Shown: in pieces, positions 22,613 through 34,661 of the stretch | Position numbering within the stretch: position 1 is the stretch's first letter | Layout: each line of letters opens with the position of its first letter | Origin: Hemerocallis citrina | Lineage: Eukaryota > Streptophyta > Magnoliopsida > Asparagales > Asphodelaceae | Reading direction: 5' to 3' | Assembly: GCA_017893485.1 (NCBI GenBank) | Contig: CM030363.1 | Location: 114,428,004-114,492,003 of the forward strand | Length of the DNA: 64,000 nucleotides | Notes under the pieces: model-generated | Database searches by the model: none | What the model saw: the letters and a program-made list of their open reading frames with translations, nothing else | What the model was told of the DNA's origin: nothing | Translations under genes and position numbers: made by a program

Positions 22613-22617
22613 GGGCT
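22613..22617. repeat. Target site duplication of retroelement A (right copy)
   Basis: GGGCT follows the 5' LTR and matches 4075-4079 exactly, so both LTR ends are original and the element is one insertion. Confidence 0.9.
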
Positions 22618-24840
22618 TAACATATTTCCTCCAAGTATCTAGCAATCAAGAAGGAGATCTATGAGTAAGATCCAAATCTAATTAATAATATATATGCAAG
22701 GATTCATGTGTTTATGTGTACATTCTCAACTTGCTTACATGCAATAGCAGTTGCAATTACTAGGCAGCACCTGCAACTATAGCTACAAGTGCAAAATGAG
22801 AAGTTAGCTGTTAGGGATAATATTATCACTAACAGCTACTAGGATCTGAGGTCTGAGCATGCACAACTACTGGGATCTGAGGTCCCAAATATGTTCAGGC
22901 TATGTCCATAAACATGCTATGGTGATTATGTTCATATCTTAGGAATACAGTAGAACAGATAAGTATCAAGGCAAAGTAAGCAAGTAATGAGGAATATGAT
23001 GAGCAGGTGACATGGATAACGAGGAATTTAATTAAACACTTCACATGCATGGTCAATATAACAAAGACGTATAGACATTCAAAAAAAGGGTTTATATGGA
23101 TGGTGGATATGGTAAGTACTATATGCTGACATATAAGATAAGTTCCTATTGCTGTTCAGAAAATCCCTGTGGACATTAAATACCAGCAACCCGTTAGGAA
23201 AACAAACCATATAGATGATACACCTTGTACAAATATAGCAGAATCACATAAATTGAAATGAAGGGCTCAAATTCACTGGAAATTTTTAGCATTAAATGGA
23301 ATGGAATTTTAAAACAAATTACAAATAAAACACTAAATATTTAAAAGCATGATATCAATCCCGAAGAAGTCAATTTATTACCCTCGATTTGATTATCTGT
23401 ATAACAACAGGATCCTTTCATGAATACTTTCATATGACACAAGAATGACATCCAGCCATACACATGCAGACAGTTACAGTAGCCGGCGAAGCTTATTACC
23501 ATTAAACATTAGGCATCAAAATTAAACAATATAGCACTAATTTCATTTAGAAGGCTCACTTATCAGCAGTTCCTGCAAAATTCTTAATTAACATCTAGTC
23601 AAGTAACAGCCTGAATATTTATTGTTTTGAGGGGAGAACAACCTGAATATTAAAACTACAGAATAAGAGTACTAATCAAAAGATTCGAGAGTGCATAGAA
23701 CAATACAATTTGAACTGGACAGAAACTACAAAACAAAAGTACAAAGGAAAGTTTCCTTTTTTAAAAAAAAGTGTACCATATCAAATAACTTGCCGAAATG
23801 GAAAGAATTTAACAACTCTGACCAAATTGCGAACATGAATAAAGGAAGGAAACATCATCAACATATTGAAATTGTCTGAGAAATTTCTTGAACTACTTTG
23901 TAGCAATGTAGACTGCATAATGGAAGATTTAACTTGGAATCTCGGTATTTATATGCATTTGTACATGAAAGGGCAGCACATTTCTGTCGTGGGGGTGGAT
24001 AACTGTTAAAGGCAGTAACAGAAGGGAGAGCAATCAGATAAGTGACAATTGTACATTTAAGCTAGCAAGTATTGTAACAAAACCCATTGCGCATAAACGA
24101 CTATCTATGAAGCATGGGCAGGGACATGACTCTGGTTGGTTGGCATGGCATAAAACTGCAAAATATTATCTATGTATATCAATTGCGTATAAGAGTAATT
24201 AAAAGATTTCCAATAATTCATTTTATTACTTTGAATATGAAATAGGTCTACCTCTTCAACTTTCTACAAACTAACTTTATACCTTTTGCATAAAAATGTA
24301 TTAACATACATTTCTTGAAGAATATATATATAGTAACATATCTAAAATTTCAGTCAGTTTTGCACTAGTTCTACAAAATTTTCACAATAAAATTCATTTC
24401 CTGGATTCAAGTAAATAACCCCATTACATACAAGTCCTCTATTTAATCACAAAATTCGCTATCCATCTCTTGTTTTGCACCTCTTACTCCAATCATCTCA
24501 TCCCCAAAACTTGAATCCACTAGGGTTATCTACCACCCACTAACCAATTCAATAGCATAATCCCAACTCTAAACCCAATTACTATGGTCATCTAATTTCG
24601 ACATTAATAGGAAAAAACTATGTAAAAGTCGCACCTTGCCTTTGCCGAACTTTGCAAACCCTAACCCCCCGAAACCCCAATCCTCAATCCTTGAAAGCCC
24701 AAAACCTTCAACTCAATCAAAACAAACAACAAAATATGCAAACCAGTGTTAAACCCATTTCTATAGATAACATTTGTCTCCAAACATATGTGATTATTTC
24801 AATCAAGAAATACAATATTCTACTTGCTTTGCTATATTAA
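22618..24840. other. Interior of the CACTA-like element, right part, no gene seen
   Basis: AT-rich sequence with no open frame of substance and no recognisable domain. A short imperfect duplication of AGGATCTGAGGTC-like words sits at 22840-22890. It contains nothing I can identify as an RNA gene. Confidence 0.5.
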
Positions 24841-24847
24841 TGATCAA

Positions 24848-24966
24848 GAATATAATCAAAAATCAAAATCAAAAATCCAAAATCAAAATCAAAATCAAAA
24901 TCAAATATCAAAATCAAAATCAAAATCAAAACAAGAATATAATCAAAAATCAAAATCAAAATGAAA
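24848..24966. repeat. AATCAA microsatellite
   Basis: A run of AATCAA hexamers with interruptions. It gives a spurious Gln/Asn/Lys-rich frame, not a gene. Confidence 0.9.
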
Positions 24967-25244
24967 AAGAGAATAATTACCTAGGGTTTATGAAAGAGAG
25001 AGATTGAGGACGGGAGAACGAACGGCGACGACGACGATGGGAGATCGAACGGCGACGACGACGACGAGAAATCAAACGGCGGCGGGGGCGACGAGATGGA
25101 ACGGGGCGGCGAGAAAGAACGTCAGCGAAATCGAAAAAGAAACAGGGAACAAATTGGAGACTTTAGGGTTTTAGAGAGATAGGGTTTCGGCGCGAAAGGG
25201 AAAAAGAAAGAGGGAAAGTGGAGATTTAGGGGAAATAGTGGGGA

Positions 25245-25387
25245 TCATTGCCCTGCGCTTTAAAACGCCGAGCTATTTGACAAAGCCCGACATTTTTTAA
25301 AAAACGCCGAGGTTTCTTCACAACCCGCTGGCACTATTATAAAGCGCCGGGGTTGAACTGCCGGGCTTACCTATATATTTTGTAGTG
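25245..25387. repeat. Right subterminal and terminal repeats of the CACTA-like element
   Basis: Copies of AAAACGCCGAG, GCGCCGGGG and GCCCGACATT occur in both orientations, then TATTTTGTAGTG. They match the words at 2382-2690. Upstream (25010-25090) is a doubled GAACGGCGACGACGACGA block of unknown role. Confidence 0.65.
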
Positions 25388-25868
25388 AGGATTAATTTAA
25401 AATCATTTCCTTTGTCAACTATCTATTTCTATATACTAGATACTTACACCTCATATTCATTCCATCAATATAATGATTTAGCTTTACCACATGCTTTCAT
25501 CCATTTTATCATCAAGAAAGGCACTTGTTTATTTCGCAATCCATTGTCCGACCACAATATTTGTCTCGTCACCCAAGTCCTTCTCAGGTATGATGTACAT
25601 AGCAAAAAAGGTAACAAAGTCCACCATTGGAATAGTGTCCTCCTCAACTCAGGAAACTATCTACATAAGCAGTTTGTCAATCTCCATTACCACCTGTTCA
25701 TTGTCTTCCTTGCGGACATCTCCACTTGTCAACATTTACTTTTAGTGCACATCGATGTTGTCGATAAAATTACTCCAACGATATATTGACTAACTTTGCA
25801 TTATTTGAGTCACCACCACAAATGGGTGCTAGACTGCTTGTCTAAGAACTACAATCTCATCAAGATCG
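25388..25868. other. Unassigned DNA between the CACTA-like element and retroelement B
   Basis: A 134-codon open frame (25385-25789) crosses the transposon border and matches no domain I know, so I do not call it a gene. The sequence resumes after retroelement B at 50876. Confidence 0.4.
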
Positions 25869-25873
25869 GTGTC
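25869..25873. repeat. Target site duplication of retroelement B (left copy)
   Basis: GTGTC directly before the 5' LTR; repeated at 50871-50875. Confidence 0.9.
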
Positions 25874-26462
25874 TGATATGGATCAGATGACGTGGCCCCT
25901 CCTGGGCTACAAGATCCCTCAAAGAGCGTGCACCGCCGGATCATCCGGATCTGCCACGTCAGCTTGGAAACCACCCAGGTCCCACACCACGTCAGCCCTA
26001 AACCACCCCGGACCCACACCACGTCAGCCCTATACCGCTTGGGCTTCTGCCACGTCAGGCCCACGGGCAACCGGATCCAGACCCGGCCCCAAACGGGTCC
26101 AGACCCGGTTTGCTTCTCCTATAAATACCAGACCCTCTACCCCTTCTCAAGGTAATCCATCTTTTCCCTCTCAAACCCTAGTTACTGTTACTCTCTTTCA
26201 GTAGCTAACTAGATCGTCGGAGGGTCTGCCACCGGGACCAACCCCGGTGTTCCTAGACTGTGTGCAGGTACACGAGACTCCGAATCCAACCCTCCGGATC
26301 CGAGCCGAGCCTCCAATCTCTGCCTCGCTCATGTCTACTCCCGAACCGTTCCCCCTGGCTGACGGTCGGTGCCACCATCCGCACCAAGGCTTCCTCCACC
26401 AAAACAAATCGAGAAGAACTCACACCTAGTGCATCCACACCCCCCAAAAATAAACTGCATCA
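25874..26462 (+). repeat. 5' LTR of retroelement B
   Basis: 589 bp, TGATATGG to TGCATCA. The TATAAATA box is at 26120-26127. Five TGACGTGG/CCACGTCA sites (25888, 25954, 25987, 26019, 26050) lie in the 240 bp upstream, a striking density of ACGT-core bZIP-type elements. Confidence 0.93.
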
Positions 26463-26465
26463 GGT

Positions 26466-26482
26466 TGGTGCCGTCTGTGGGA
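26466..26482 (+). other. Primer binding site of retroelement B
   Basis: TGGTGCCGTCTGTGGGA begins three bases after the LTR, as in element A. Confidence 0.75.
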
Positions 26483-26548
26483 AACTCATCAGGTGCAGAT
26501 GCCGACCCGAGCATAGTCATCAACGGTATCCCGTCCATCCGAGCTCAC

Positions 26549-27997
26549 ATGGCGCCTAAGGCCAGGAGAGTTGTCACTTCGGCGCATCGCCAGGATGTCC
26601 CTCCTCAGTATGCCTCTGCCGACGCTCATGGATCAAACAATCCGATGATCAGCCATGGACACCAGTCGGTGGCCTCCTGTTCGGTCGTACTCGACCTACG
26701 CGGGGTCATCCAGAATCGACAAGAAAGTCGGACTAGGGGAGGGGCCGCTTCCAACTCGGTCCCGAACCATCCCAGACCTCCGCCCCAAGGGCGGGCGTTG
26801 GCACTCAACCGCGTCGGCAGGAGGCTGCCGGCCCAACGTAGCCAGGCTGAACGAGCCCCGGTCACCCCCCAGGAATTCCAGGACTTCCGAACAGTGATCA
26901 TAGAGGCTATCCGTGGGACCCCTGTCGATGAGACGGTCTACCGCTCTCACTCACACTCGGATGTCGAGGCCAGCTCGTCCCGCAGCCCGACTGTCCCGCC
27001 GGAGTATGACGATGACATCTTGAAATGCCTCCAGGAAATGGAAGACCGCCTCGACCACTTTGGCGATGGAGGCCCGAGGTCGGCCCAGGGGTACAGGCCC
27101 ACCCGACCTTCTTTCTCCACCGCCATCTTGTAGGCCGAAATACCCCGGAATTTCCGTTCCCCACAATTCGAGACTTATGACGGTGAGGGTGATCCTGCTG
27201 ATCACATGGAGGGCTTCAAGACCCTCATGATGATTCACAGTGCATCGGATCCCCTCCTGTGCCGTGCCTTCCCTGCCACCCTCCGGGGTCCAGCTTGGGA
27301 ATGGTTCTCCATGCTCACCCCCGGCTCCATCTACTCTTTCGACCAACTGGAGGGCAACTTCCTCGCCCACTTCGTGACCAGCCGAAAGTTCGAAAGGACG
27401 AGTGCGTCCCTACTGGGCCTCCAACAGAAAAAAGGGGAGTCGCTCCGGCTGTTCGTCCGAAGGTTCTCCACTGAGGCGAGGTCGGTCTCCTCCCTCGACC
27501 CAGGGGTCGCCTTGGCAGCATTCCGGCATAACATCCGGCACGGCCAACTGATGGCTTCCCTGGCGAAGAAGCCTCCGATCGATTTCCCTGGCCTCCTCAA
27601 TCGGGTCGAAAAGTACATTCGGGCCGAGGAGGCTCTGAATCCAGAGGACCCCAAGGAGATTCCCGGAAAGAGGAAATGCAAGGCCGACGAGGCGGAGCCA
27701 GCAAAGAAGGTCCCCAGAGATGGGGGCATCGCGAAAAGAGTCCCTCTTGTCCCCCGTTTCGAGATGTACACTCCGCTGACGCAAAACGTTTCAACCATCC
27801 TCTTAGCGATCGAAGATAGGGACCTCGTGCAATACCCACCGCGACCGACCAACAACAACAAGAAGGACCAGCGATTCTACTGCCGCTTCCACCGGGACAC
27901 CGGGCATGACACGGACCATTGCCACCCCCTGAAGGACGAGATCGAGGCCCTCATCCAACGAGGGTACCTCCGGCAGTTTAAGCGGGAAGACGCTTAG
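26549..27997 (+). pseudogene. Gag of retroelement B, one internal stop
   Basis: Start MAPKARRVVTSAHRQD at 26549. The frame is continuous to 27997 except for a TAG at 27131-27133, where element A has CAG. It includes the Retrotrans_gag domain (FETYDGEGDP ... WEWFSMLTPGSI) and the CRFHRDTGHDTDHC zinc knuckle near 27880-27920. The TAG at 27995 is followed by further gag-pro-like sequence in the same frame, so the ancestral gag-pol was probably one frame. A longer open frame starting at 26369 inside the LTR is not the gag start. Confidence 0.9.
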
Positions 27998-29047
27998 GAC
28001 CAGAGGGACACAAGGAATAGGAGGCCTTCCCCTCCTCCTCGAGCACCCAGACAGCATCCCGAGCGGGACCCTGAGCATGAAGAACCCGAGGGTCAGGCCA
28101 TCTTACATTGCGTCCATGGAGGGCCCATAGGAGGGGATTCCAACACTTCCCGCAAGGCGTTCGTTCGTGAGGTCAACGCCGTCCAGGGCCCCCTCTTCCC
28201 TCAGGTCCAGCAACTCCCTATCTCCTTCGATGCAGAAGACCTGGAGGGAGTTCGGCTCCCGCATTGCGACATGCTCATCATCAGCCTCAGCATGGTGAAC
28301 TTCGAGGTCCGTCGCATCCTTGTGGACAACGGAAGCTTGGTAAACATCCTCTTCCTTGAGGCATTCGAGAACCTGAAGCTCTCCTGGGATAAGCTGAAGC
28401 CAGCCGGGTACACATTGCATGGATTCTCCGGCGTCCCGGTGGCCATCGAAGGGTACGTGACCTTGGACGTCATCGCTGGTACGACCCCTCACAGGCCAAC
28501 CGAGTCGATGGACTTCATGGTTGTAAACGTCAAGACAGCCTACAACGCCATCCTCGGCCGTCCCTGGGCTCTGCTCCTTTCAGGCGGTTCCCTCAGCCTA
28601 CCATCAAAAGCTAAAATTCCCCACCAAGTCTGCTGTCGGAGTTGTCTAAGGGAACCAAGAAGCGACACGATCGTGCTATGTGACGGCAATCGGGGGTGGT
28701 GTGTTTCCCCTGGATGCCGTTCAGCTACAGCCCGAGAGAACCCAGTCAGAACCAGAGCTGGCAGACGAATTAGAAGATGTCTCGTTCGAGATAGGGGATG
28801 CATCAAGGTGTTTCCGAGTGAGCTGCTCCCTCGCTCCCAACCTCAAATTTGCCCTGATCGACTGCATTCGCCCCAAATTTGACCTCTTTGCCTGGAAGCC
28901 CTCCGATATGCCCAGCATCTCTGAGGACCTCATAATGCACAAACTCAGCGTGATCCCCGGCTCGAAGCCGATCATCCTAAAGTGACGTACTCAGGAGAGG
29001 CAACAGGCGGTGAAAGCGGAGGTGGACAAGCTCTTGTCCACCCGTTT
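27998..29047 (+). pseudogene. Protease and start of RT of retroelement B, cut by a nested element
   Basis: It continues the gag frame through EDLEGVRLPHCD and the active-site region RILVDNGSLVNILF, where A has DNGSS. A frameshift near 28580 follows ILGRP; the next segment is open from about 28680 to a TGA at 28983 and covers the protease-RT linker (DLFAWKPSDMPSISEDLIMH). The frame is then split at 29047 by the nested element; RT resumes at 32809. Confidence 0.85.
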
Positions 29048-29727
29048 TGTAACACCCCGAATTTCAAATAAGGATAAACTCGGGATTTCACAGGATCTTT
29101 ACTTCACTTCGTACAATTGTACAAGGAAATTTTAAAACTTTTTCAATAGTACATCAGAGTTCCTTTACAACTTGGTTTTGCACAGCGGAAGAATGAAATT
29201 TACAATAAAATATTTACAACATCTTTAAAATAAAACAGCATCAGCATATCCACTTTATAACTCCGTGAATAGTCCTTTACCTGCATGTTAATCTGTGGGC
29301 ACGTCAGTTACTTACAACTGACGAAATGTTATACACGGCTATTCTCTCTATGCCGGGAACAGTATAACGATCTCATACTTTAACTAATTACAAAAAAAAG
29401 ATTGAATGAACAAGCAAAGTATCAAAAGTGATTATTCTAAACATAAGTGTATGTTATGTCGTAATGCCTAATGCATACCATTCTACACTAGGATGACACT
29501 AATGCACACTTGTTCGGATTCTATGCATCCCATACTACATAGGTCCGAGGGCAAGCGCCTACGTATTCCACCATAAAGGGCTCGATCCCTCGCCATGAAA
29601 ACTACCCGGTAGCAAAACAAAGTTCAGACTATTCCACGAATTTGAATCCCAGCCTTGGAGTCCACCGCCGGCTGTTATAACAGATTCCACATCGTGCGAA
29701 TCGTCCCGTATGTGACCCTCTAGCCCA

Positions 29728-29728
<1 letters not shown>

Positions 29729-29778
<50 letters not shown>
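29729..29778. repeat. (TA)25 microsatellite
   Basis: Fifty bases of uninterrupted TA in the nested LTR. Confidence 0.98.
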
Positions 29779-29781
<3 letters not shown>

Positions 29782-29919
29782 TGGAGACGGTAAACACAAA
29801 AATCCATCCGTCCGACTACTCAAGATCTTGGAGTCCACCGCCGACCCGTCCTCATAGTCCCGGATTAAAATATAATAATCCGTCTCCCACAGGGCAACCT
29901 CAGTCCACCAACTGGGTCT

Positions 29920-31440
29920 ATAGTCTTGGAGTCCACCGCCGACTATATAGAGCACCCCACTTACGTTTTCCTAAGTTTACTACATCTTCACTTATGTGCC
30001 TAAATTTTCTTAAGTTCAAGACATGAATAATTTCCATTCAAAGAATTAGTTTTACCTCCTACCGGACTTAATCAACAGATACGAGATAGCTCCATGGCCA
30101 TATCTCCAAAATCATATCTCAAATCTTTTCTTTCAATAACACCGGTATCGAGGTCTTACTAACTCTAAGTCATAAACTTTCATGTACAAGAAAACATGGG
30201 TACACATACTCTTTAATAATCATGTCTTAAACCTAGATATTTTCATCTTTCAAATTATTCACAAATGTGATTCAATGTCTCATCTTAATTTGTATTCATG
30301 AAGTCTCATTTTAATACTACTCATGAATCTTTTATTCACAATCTTTCAAAAGCCATATTCTTCTTCATGAACAATATTTTCATCCATTTTTAAGTCACTT
30401 TAGCAATACATTTCAACCACATCAACATTTCTACACAAAATAAGAGTGTAATCCTTTCAAAAGAATTTGATTCACAACACAATATTTTTTCTCTTTTTTT
30501 AAAAATAAGTGTCATACTCTTTACTAAATAGATTCTAATCGCAACCCAAATTTCTTTTTCAGTTTCCCTTCTATTTTCTTAATTGTACATGAAAATCTCA
30601 AAAAAACTATTTTTAATAATTTCTTCATTATGTTTTATGAACCCTAGAATTTTCCCAAAATGAAACACTTTTGAAAGTTTTTACCAAACTGACCCACTTT
30701 CGAAACTATTTACCAAATTGACCTACTCACTATCAAAATTGCAGGTCTAGTTTCAACGGACCTCCAATCTCAAATAATGAATGTAGATCGATACATTTCA
30801 GGTGTAAATTGGTAGAAATTGCATGAATGCAGAGATAAATTTGATGCCAGCCAATCTCGATCACCATTTCTTTATTCACACATGGCAAAATAATCAATCT
30901 TTTCCTTTCTCATTTACCAATTAACAAGTTGTAATTTAATTTACATGATTCACTACTATTTTCACCTCACCCAATAGTATAAATTGTTCTACTTTATTAC
31001 ATCAAAATTTCCATACAAAATATACATTTAGCATACATAAAGTTTACAAGCATTCTAACATGATCATGGTATTAACTCTTTAGTCAAAAATTTCTATTAT
31101 TTACTTAATCATAACAAGAATATTCTCCTTCATAGTATATTATATTAGCATGAAACTTTATCTATATATTTCATCTCAACATCCAACTTATTATACATAA
31201 AAAGAAACATGAATTTATCTTTTAATTAAGACATCAAAATTCTATTATTCATCAAGCATGCAAGTCTCTACAATTAAGAAGACATAAAATCACTTACTAA
31301 CATTAAGTGGATTTATTCCTTAACTTAGCAATTTCATGACAACCAATGCATAAATCTACTCTACTTCATCATATCAACATCATATACTCATTTATTTTTA
31401 CTAGAACACATAGTTCTAAAATAAAAAGCACGAGAACACC
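29920..31440. other. AT-rich body of the nested LTR, no gene
   Basis: Low-complexity AT-rich DNA with no open frame of note and no recognisable motif. Short AGTCTTGGAGTCCACCGCCG-type repeats occur just before it (29655, 29828, 29922). Confidence 0.6.
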
Positions 31441-32803
31441 CACCTTATTGAAGGTTGAAAACTACAAGGGAATGGTTCCTTCTTGCTCCTAGCTTCACAA
31501 GCACCTCCTAGTCCTCTTCTCCTCCTAGCAAAAGCTCCAAGCAAGAGAACACTACTCTACTTATCTTTTCTTTTATTCTTCTCTTTTCTTTTCTTCTTTC
31601 TCTTATTCTTATTTATTTTATTGGTGTGAAAAAGAATGAGAAATGAGTTGCTATTTATGAGACAATGCTAGGGTTCAATTTGCAAAATTTCACACCTAAT
31701 AACTTCTCATTTTAATTCTCACCTTTTCACTTTCTTAACTTCCCTAACTCCCAACTCTTCATCTCCCCACTCTCTAAAACACTAACTCTCATCTACTCAC
31801 ATCCTCTAACTCCCACCTTTCATCCTTCAAAACCGGCACTGCATAATGCACAGTAGCAACAAGTGGGCCCCCATTCACCATATATCTTCATTTACCAAAT
31901 TACATTATATACTTCTAACCATAACAACCCACTACTTAGTTGTTTCTCCTCAACCGTGGGCCCCCAACAATTCACAATTTTTACCATTATAAACCACCAT
32001 GCACATTTCTTACTTTGTGCTGTGCTATTAATCCCCCGTGGGCCCCCATCAATTCCACATCATTTCCATACACATTTACTACCAAATGCCAAAACTTTAT
32101 AATACCAAATAGCCAACTCATTTTATTCAAACAGCCATGCATTCTTTTCAAAGTATACTATTATACTATTATAACTTATAAGCCACCAAACCAATTTTAA
32201 TACATATATATATATACATATACTTTTCAACATATATTATATTTTTATACTCTTTGAATAATTACGGGGTGTTACACACTCCAAAATTTATTTTGAAAAT
32301 AAACACACTCAAATATGTTCGCTTAAAACACGTGCGTTGCACGTAAAATATTAAAATGCGAAAATTGACTTTATCGATGAAAAATTATTAAATATAATCG
32401 AAAATAATATAAGAAAAATATATTTACTAATTTTATGTATTTCATGATGAAATCGCAGCACGTAGAAAGCACGTGCATTATACGTGCAGAAAATCGAAAA
32501 ATGCATTTTAATCAAAACAAGGGGAAAATAAATTTTCGTTTTATAAAATAGATTTAAATACATAAAAATAAATAATTTAAACCTATAGAAAATATTATAC
32601 GTAGTGGTGGAAACACATGCATCAAAACACGTAAAAAGCACGTAAATCCCAGGGATTGAAATATTATATTTTAGTTGACTGAAATCAATACGAAAAATGT
32701 ATAAATAGTACGAATCCAAAATATGTAGTGAAACACATTACAAAGTATACGAGCGTAACACCCAGGGGCACAATTGTAATTTCCAATTTTGCGGGGTGTT
32801 ACA

Positions 32804-33815
32804 CGTTTCATACAGAAGGTCAGCTACCCTGAGTGGCTGGCGAACGTCGTGATGGTCAAAAAGGCGAGCGGGAGCTGGAGGATCTGTATAGACTTCACAG
32901 ACCTCAACAAGGCGTGCCCTAAAGATCTGTTTCCTATCCCCAGCATTGACGCTCTGATCGACACTACATCGGGTCACGAGCTCCTTTCTTTCATGGACGC
33001 CTTCTCGGGTTATAACCAGATCCGAATGTTCCCTCCCGATATTGCCAAGACGTCTTTCGTCACGGACCAAGGTCTTTACTGCTACTGGGTTATGCCCTTC
33101 GGGCTGAAGAACGCCGGTGCTACTTATCAGAGGCTCATTAACCGATTCTTCAAAGATCAAATTGGGCATAACATGGAGGTGTACGTCGAAGACATGCTCG
33201 TCAAAAGCTAGCGGGGACAGGATCACGTCGCCGACCTGGAAGAGGCCTTTGGGGTCCTTCAGACCTACAACTTGAGACTCAATCCGGAGAAATGTGCATT
33301 CAGCCTCTCCTCGGGAAAATTCCTTGGGTTTATCATCACCGAGCGGTATCGAGGCGAACCCCGAAAAAATCTAGGCCATAATAGACATGGCCCCTCCCAG
33401 AAACATCAAAGAAGTCCAAAGGCTAATGGAAAAACTGGCGGCCATCGTCCGTTTCCTCTCCAAGTCAGGAGAGAAGTAACTCCCATTCTTTAAGGCACTG
33501 TGCGAAACCGGAGGATTCGAGTGGGGTACTCAGCAGCAAGAGGCGTTCGCCCAATTGAAGGAGTACCTCGCCAGCCCTCCTCTCCACAGTAAGCCTGAAC
33601 CAGGTGAGCCCCTCTGGCTTTAACTTTCAGCTTCGGAGAGCGTGCTCAGCGCCGTCCTCGTTCGAGAAGAGGAAGGATTCCAAAAGCCTCTGTACTATGT
33701 GAGCAAGGTTCTGCTCTCCGCTGAGACCAGATACTCCAGGATGGAGAAGATAGCATACGCCCTCGTCATGGCCGCACGGAAGCTCCATCCCTATTTTCAG
33801 GTGCATTCAGTCTAG
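32804..33815 (+). pseudogene. Reverse transcriptase of retroelement B, catalytic residue changed
   Basis: It resumes after the nested element with VSYPEWLANVVMVKKASG, then WRICIDFTDLNKACPK, FSGYNQIRMF and PFGLKNAGATYQRL. The active site reads EVYVEDMLV: the third residue of the Y-V-D-D motif is Glu instead of Asp. A TAG at 33209 and a frameshift after GFIITE (near 33345) follow. Catalytically dead by sequence. Confidence 0.9.
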
Positions 33816-34661
33816 GTGCTTACGGACCAGCCTTTGAAGTCCGTGCTCTATCAGCCCAAGAGCTCGGGACAACTAGTCAAATGGTCAATCGAGCTCAGTC
33901 AATACGACATCGGCTACCAGCCAAGGATGGCCATCAAAGGGCAGGCCCTCGCCGAATTCATCATGGAATGCACCATCTCCGAGCAACCCGAAAGTAAGGA
34001 GGCCGACCAGACGTGGGAAGTTTACGTCGATGGTTCCTCCTGCGAAGCGGGGAGTGGTGCGGGCATCATTCTGCGGGGTCCCGACGGTTTCCTCCTTCAA
34101 TATTGCATCCACCTCAACTTTCCGGCCTCTAACAACGAGGCTGAGTACGAGGCCATGATCGTCGGGCTCACCCTGGTGCATCAGGCCTGCGCCAGACAGA
34201 TTAGGGTCTTCAGTGACTCTCAGCTCGTGGTCAACCAGATCACCAGAGAGTACGAGGCCCGTGACGACCGGATGATCAAGTACCTGGCCGTGGTCCAACG
34301 ACTATTGACGTCCTTCGATGAGTCGGTGGTCTTAAGGATCCCCAAGGAGCAGAATGCTCAGGCTGACGCTTTGTCGAAGTTGGCTTCCTCTTCCTTCGAA
34401 GGCCTCGATCGCACCGTCCTGATCGAAGTTCTCCTAAAGCCGAGTACAGACTTCCCCGAAACTCTCTGCATTGAAGACGGAGCTTTTCCTGCCGACTGGA
34501 CCACTCTTATCAAGAAATTTCTAATCAAGGGAGAGCTCCTCGAAGATCGAGTCGAAGTAAGGCGGGTCAGGGTCCGTTCGGAAAGGTTCGTCGTGATCAA
34601 TGAGACCCTCTTCAAAAGGTCATACACAACAACGGACGGAAGACCCTACCCTGCTGCCTAA
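33816..34661 (+). pseudogene. RNase H of retroelement B and linker to integrase
   Basis: An open frame contains the RT-RNase H connection, then RNase H with WEVYVDGSSCEAGSGAG, NEAEYEAM, FSDSQLVV and NAQADALSKLAS. All four acidic positions of the fold appear present. It ends at 34661 by a one-base loss in RPYxRCLSPDE. This is the best-preserved RNase H in the window. Confidence 0.88.

Larger units (their letters stand above)
2382..25387. mobile_element. CACTA-like DNA transposon, split by retroelement A
   Basis: The left end starts CACTACAAAAAAG at 2382 and the right end finishes TTTTGTAGTG at 25387, giving inverted CACTACAAAA termini. Both subterminal regions carry the same GC-rich words (CCCCGGCGTTT, ACGCCG, CCCGACATT) in both orientations, as expected for En/Spm subterminal repeats. 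Without retroelement A (4080-22612 plus one target duplication) the element is about 4.5 kb. I see no transposase, so it is probably non-autonomous. The 3-bp flanks are GGG on the left and AGG on the right; the mismatch is a caveat, explicable by one mutation or by two different elements. Confidence 0.6.
29048..32803 (-). mobile_element. Nested solo-LTR-like element, TGTAACACCCC family
   Basis: TGTAACACCCCG at the left and GGGGTGTTACA at the right, with a perfect duplication CGTTT (29043-29047 and 32804-32808). No coding sequence. On the minus strand a CATAAATAG box (31651-31659) is followed about 200 nt later by AATAAG|GTGGGTGTT (31443/31444). This fits an LTR in minus orientation. A second internal GGGGTGTTACA ends near 32275. 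Probably a solo LTR of a large-LTR Ty3/gypsy element. Confidence 0.75.

Noticed and set aside
25385..25789. A 134-codon open frame
   Set aside because: It crosses the end of the CACTA-like element, matches nothing I recognise, and the overlapping frames are equally open in AT-rich DNA.
22010..26482. Assigning the tRNA primer
   Set aside because: TGG(C/T)GCCGTCTGTGG shows a tRNA 3' end complement, but I cannot name the isoacceptor without a tRNA alignment.
29048..32275. Inner GGGGTGTTACA as the true right end of the nested element
   Set aside because: The flanking bases (CACTC) do not match the left flank, while the outer end at 32803 gives a perfect CGTTT duplication.
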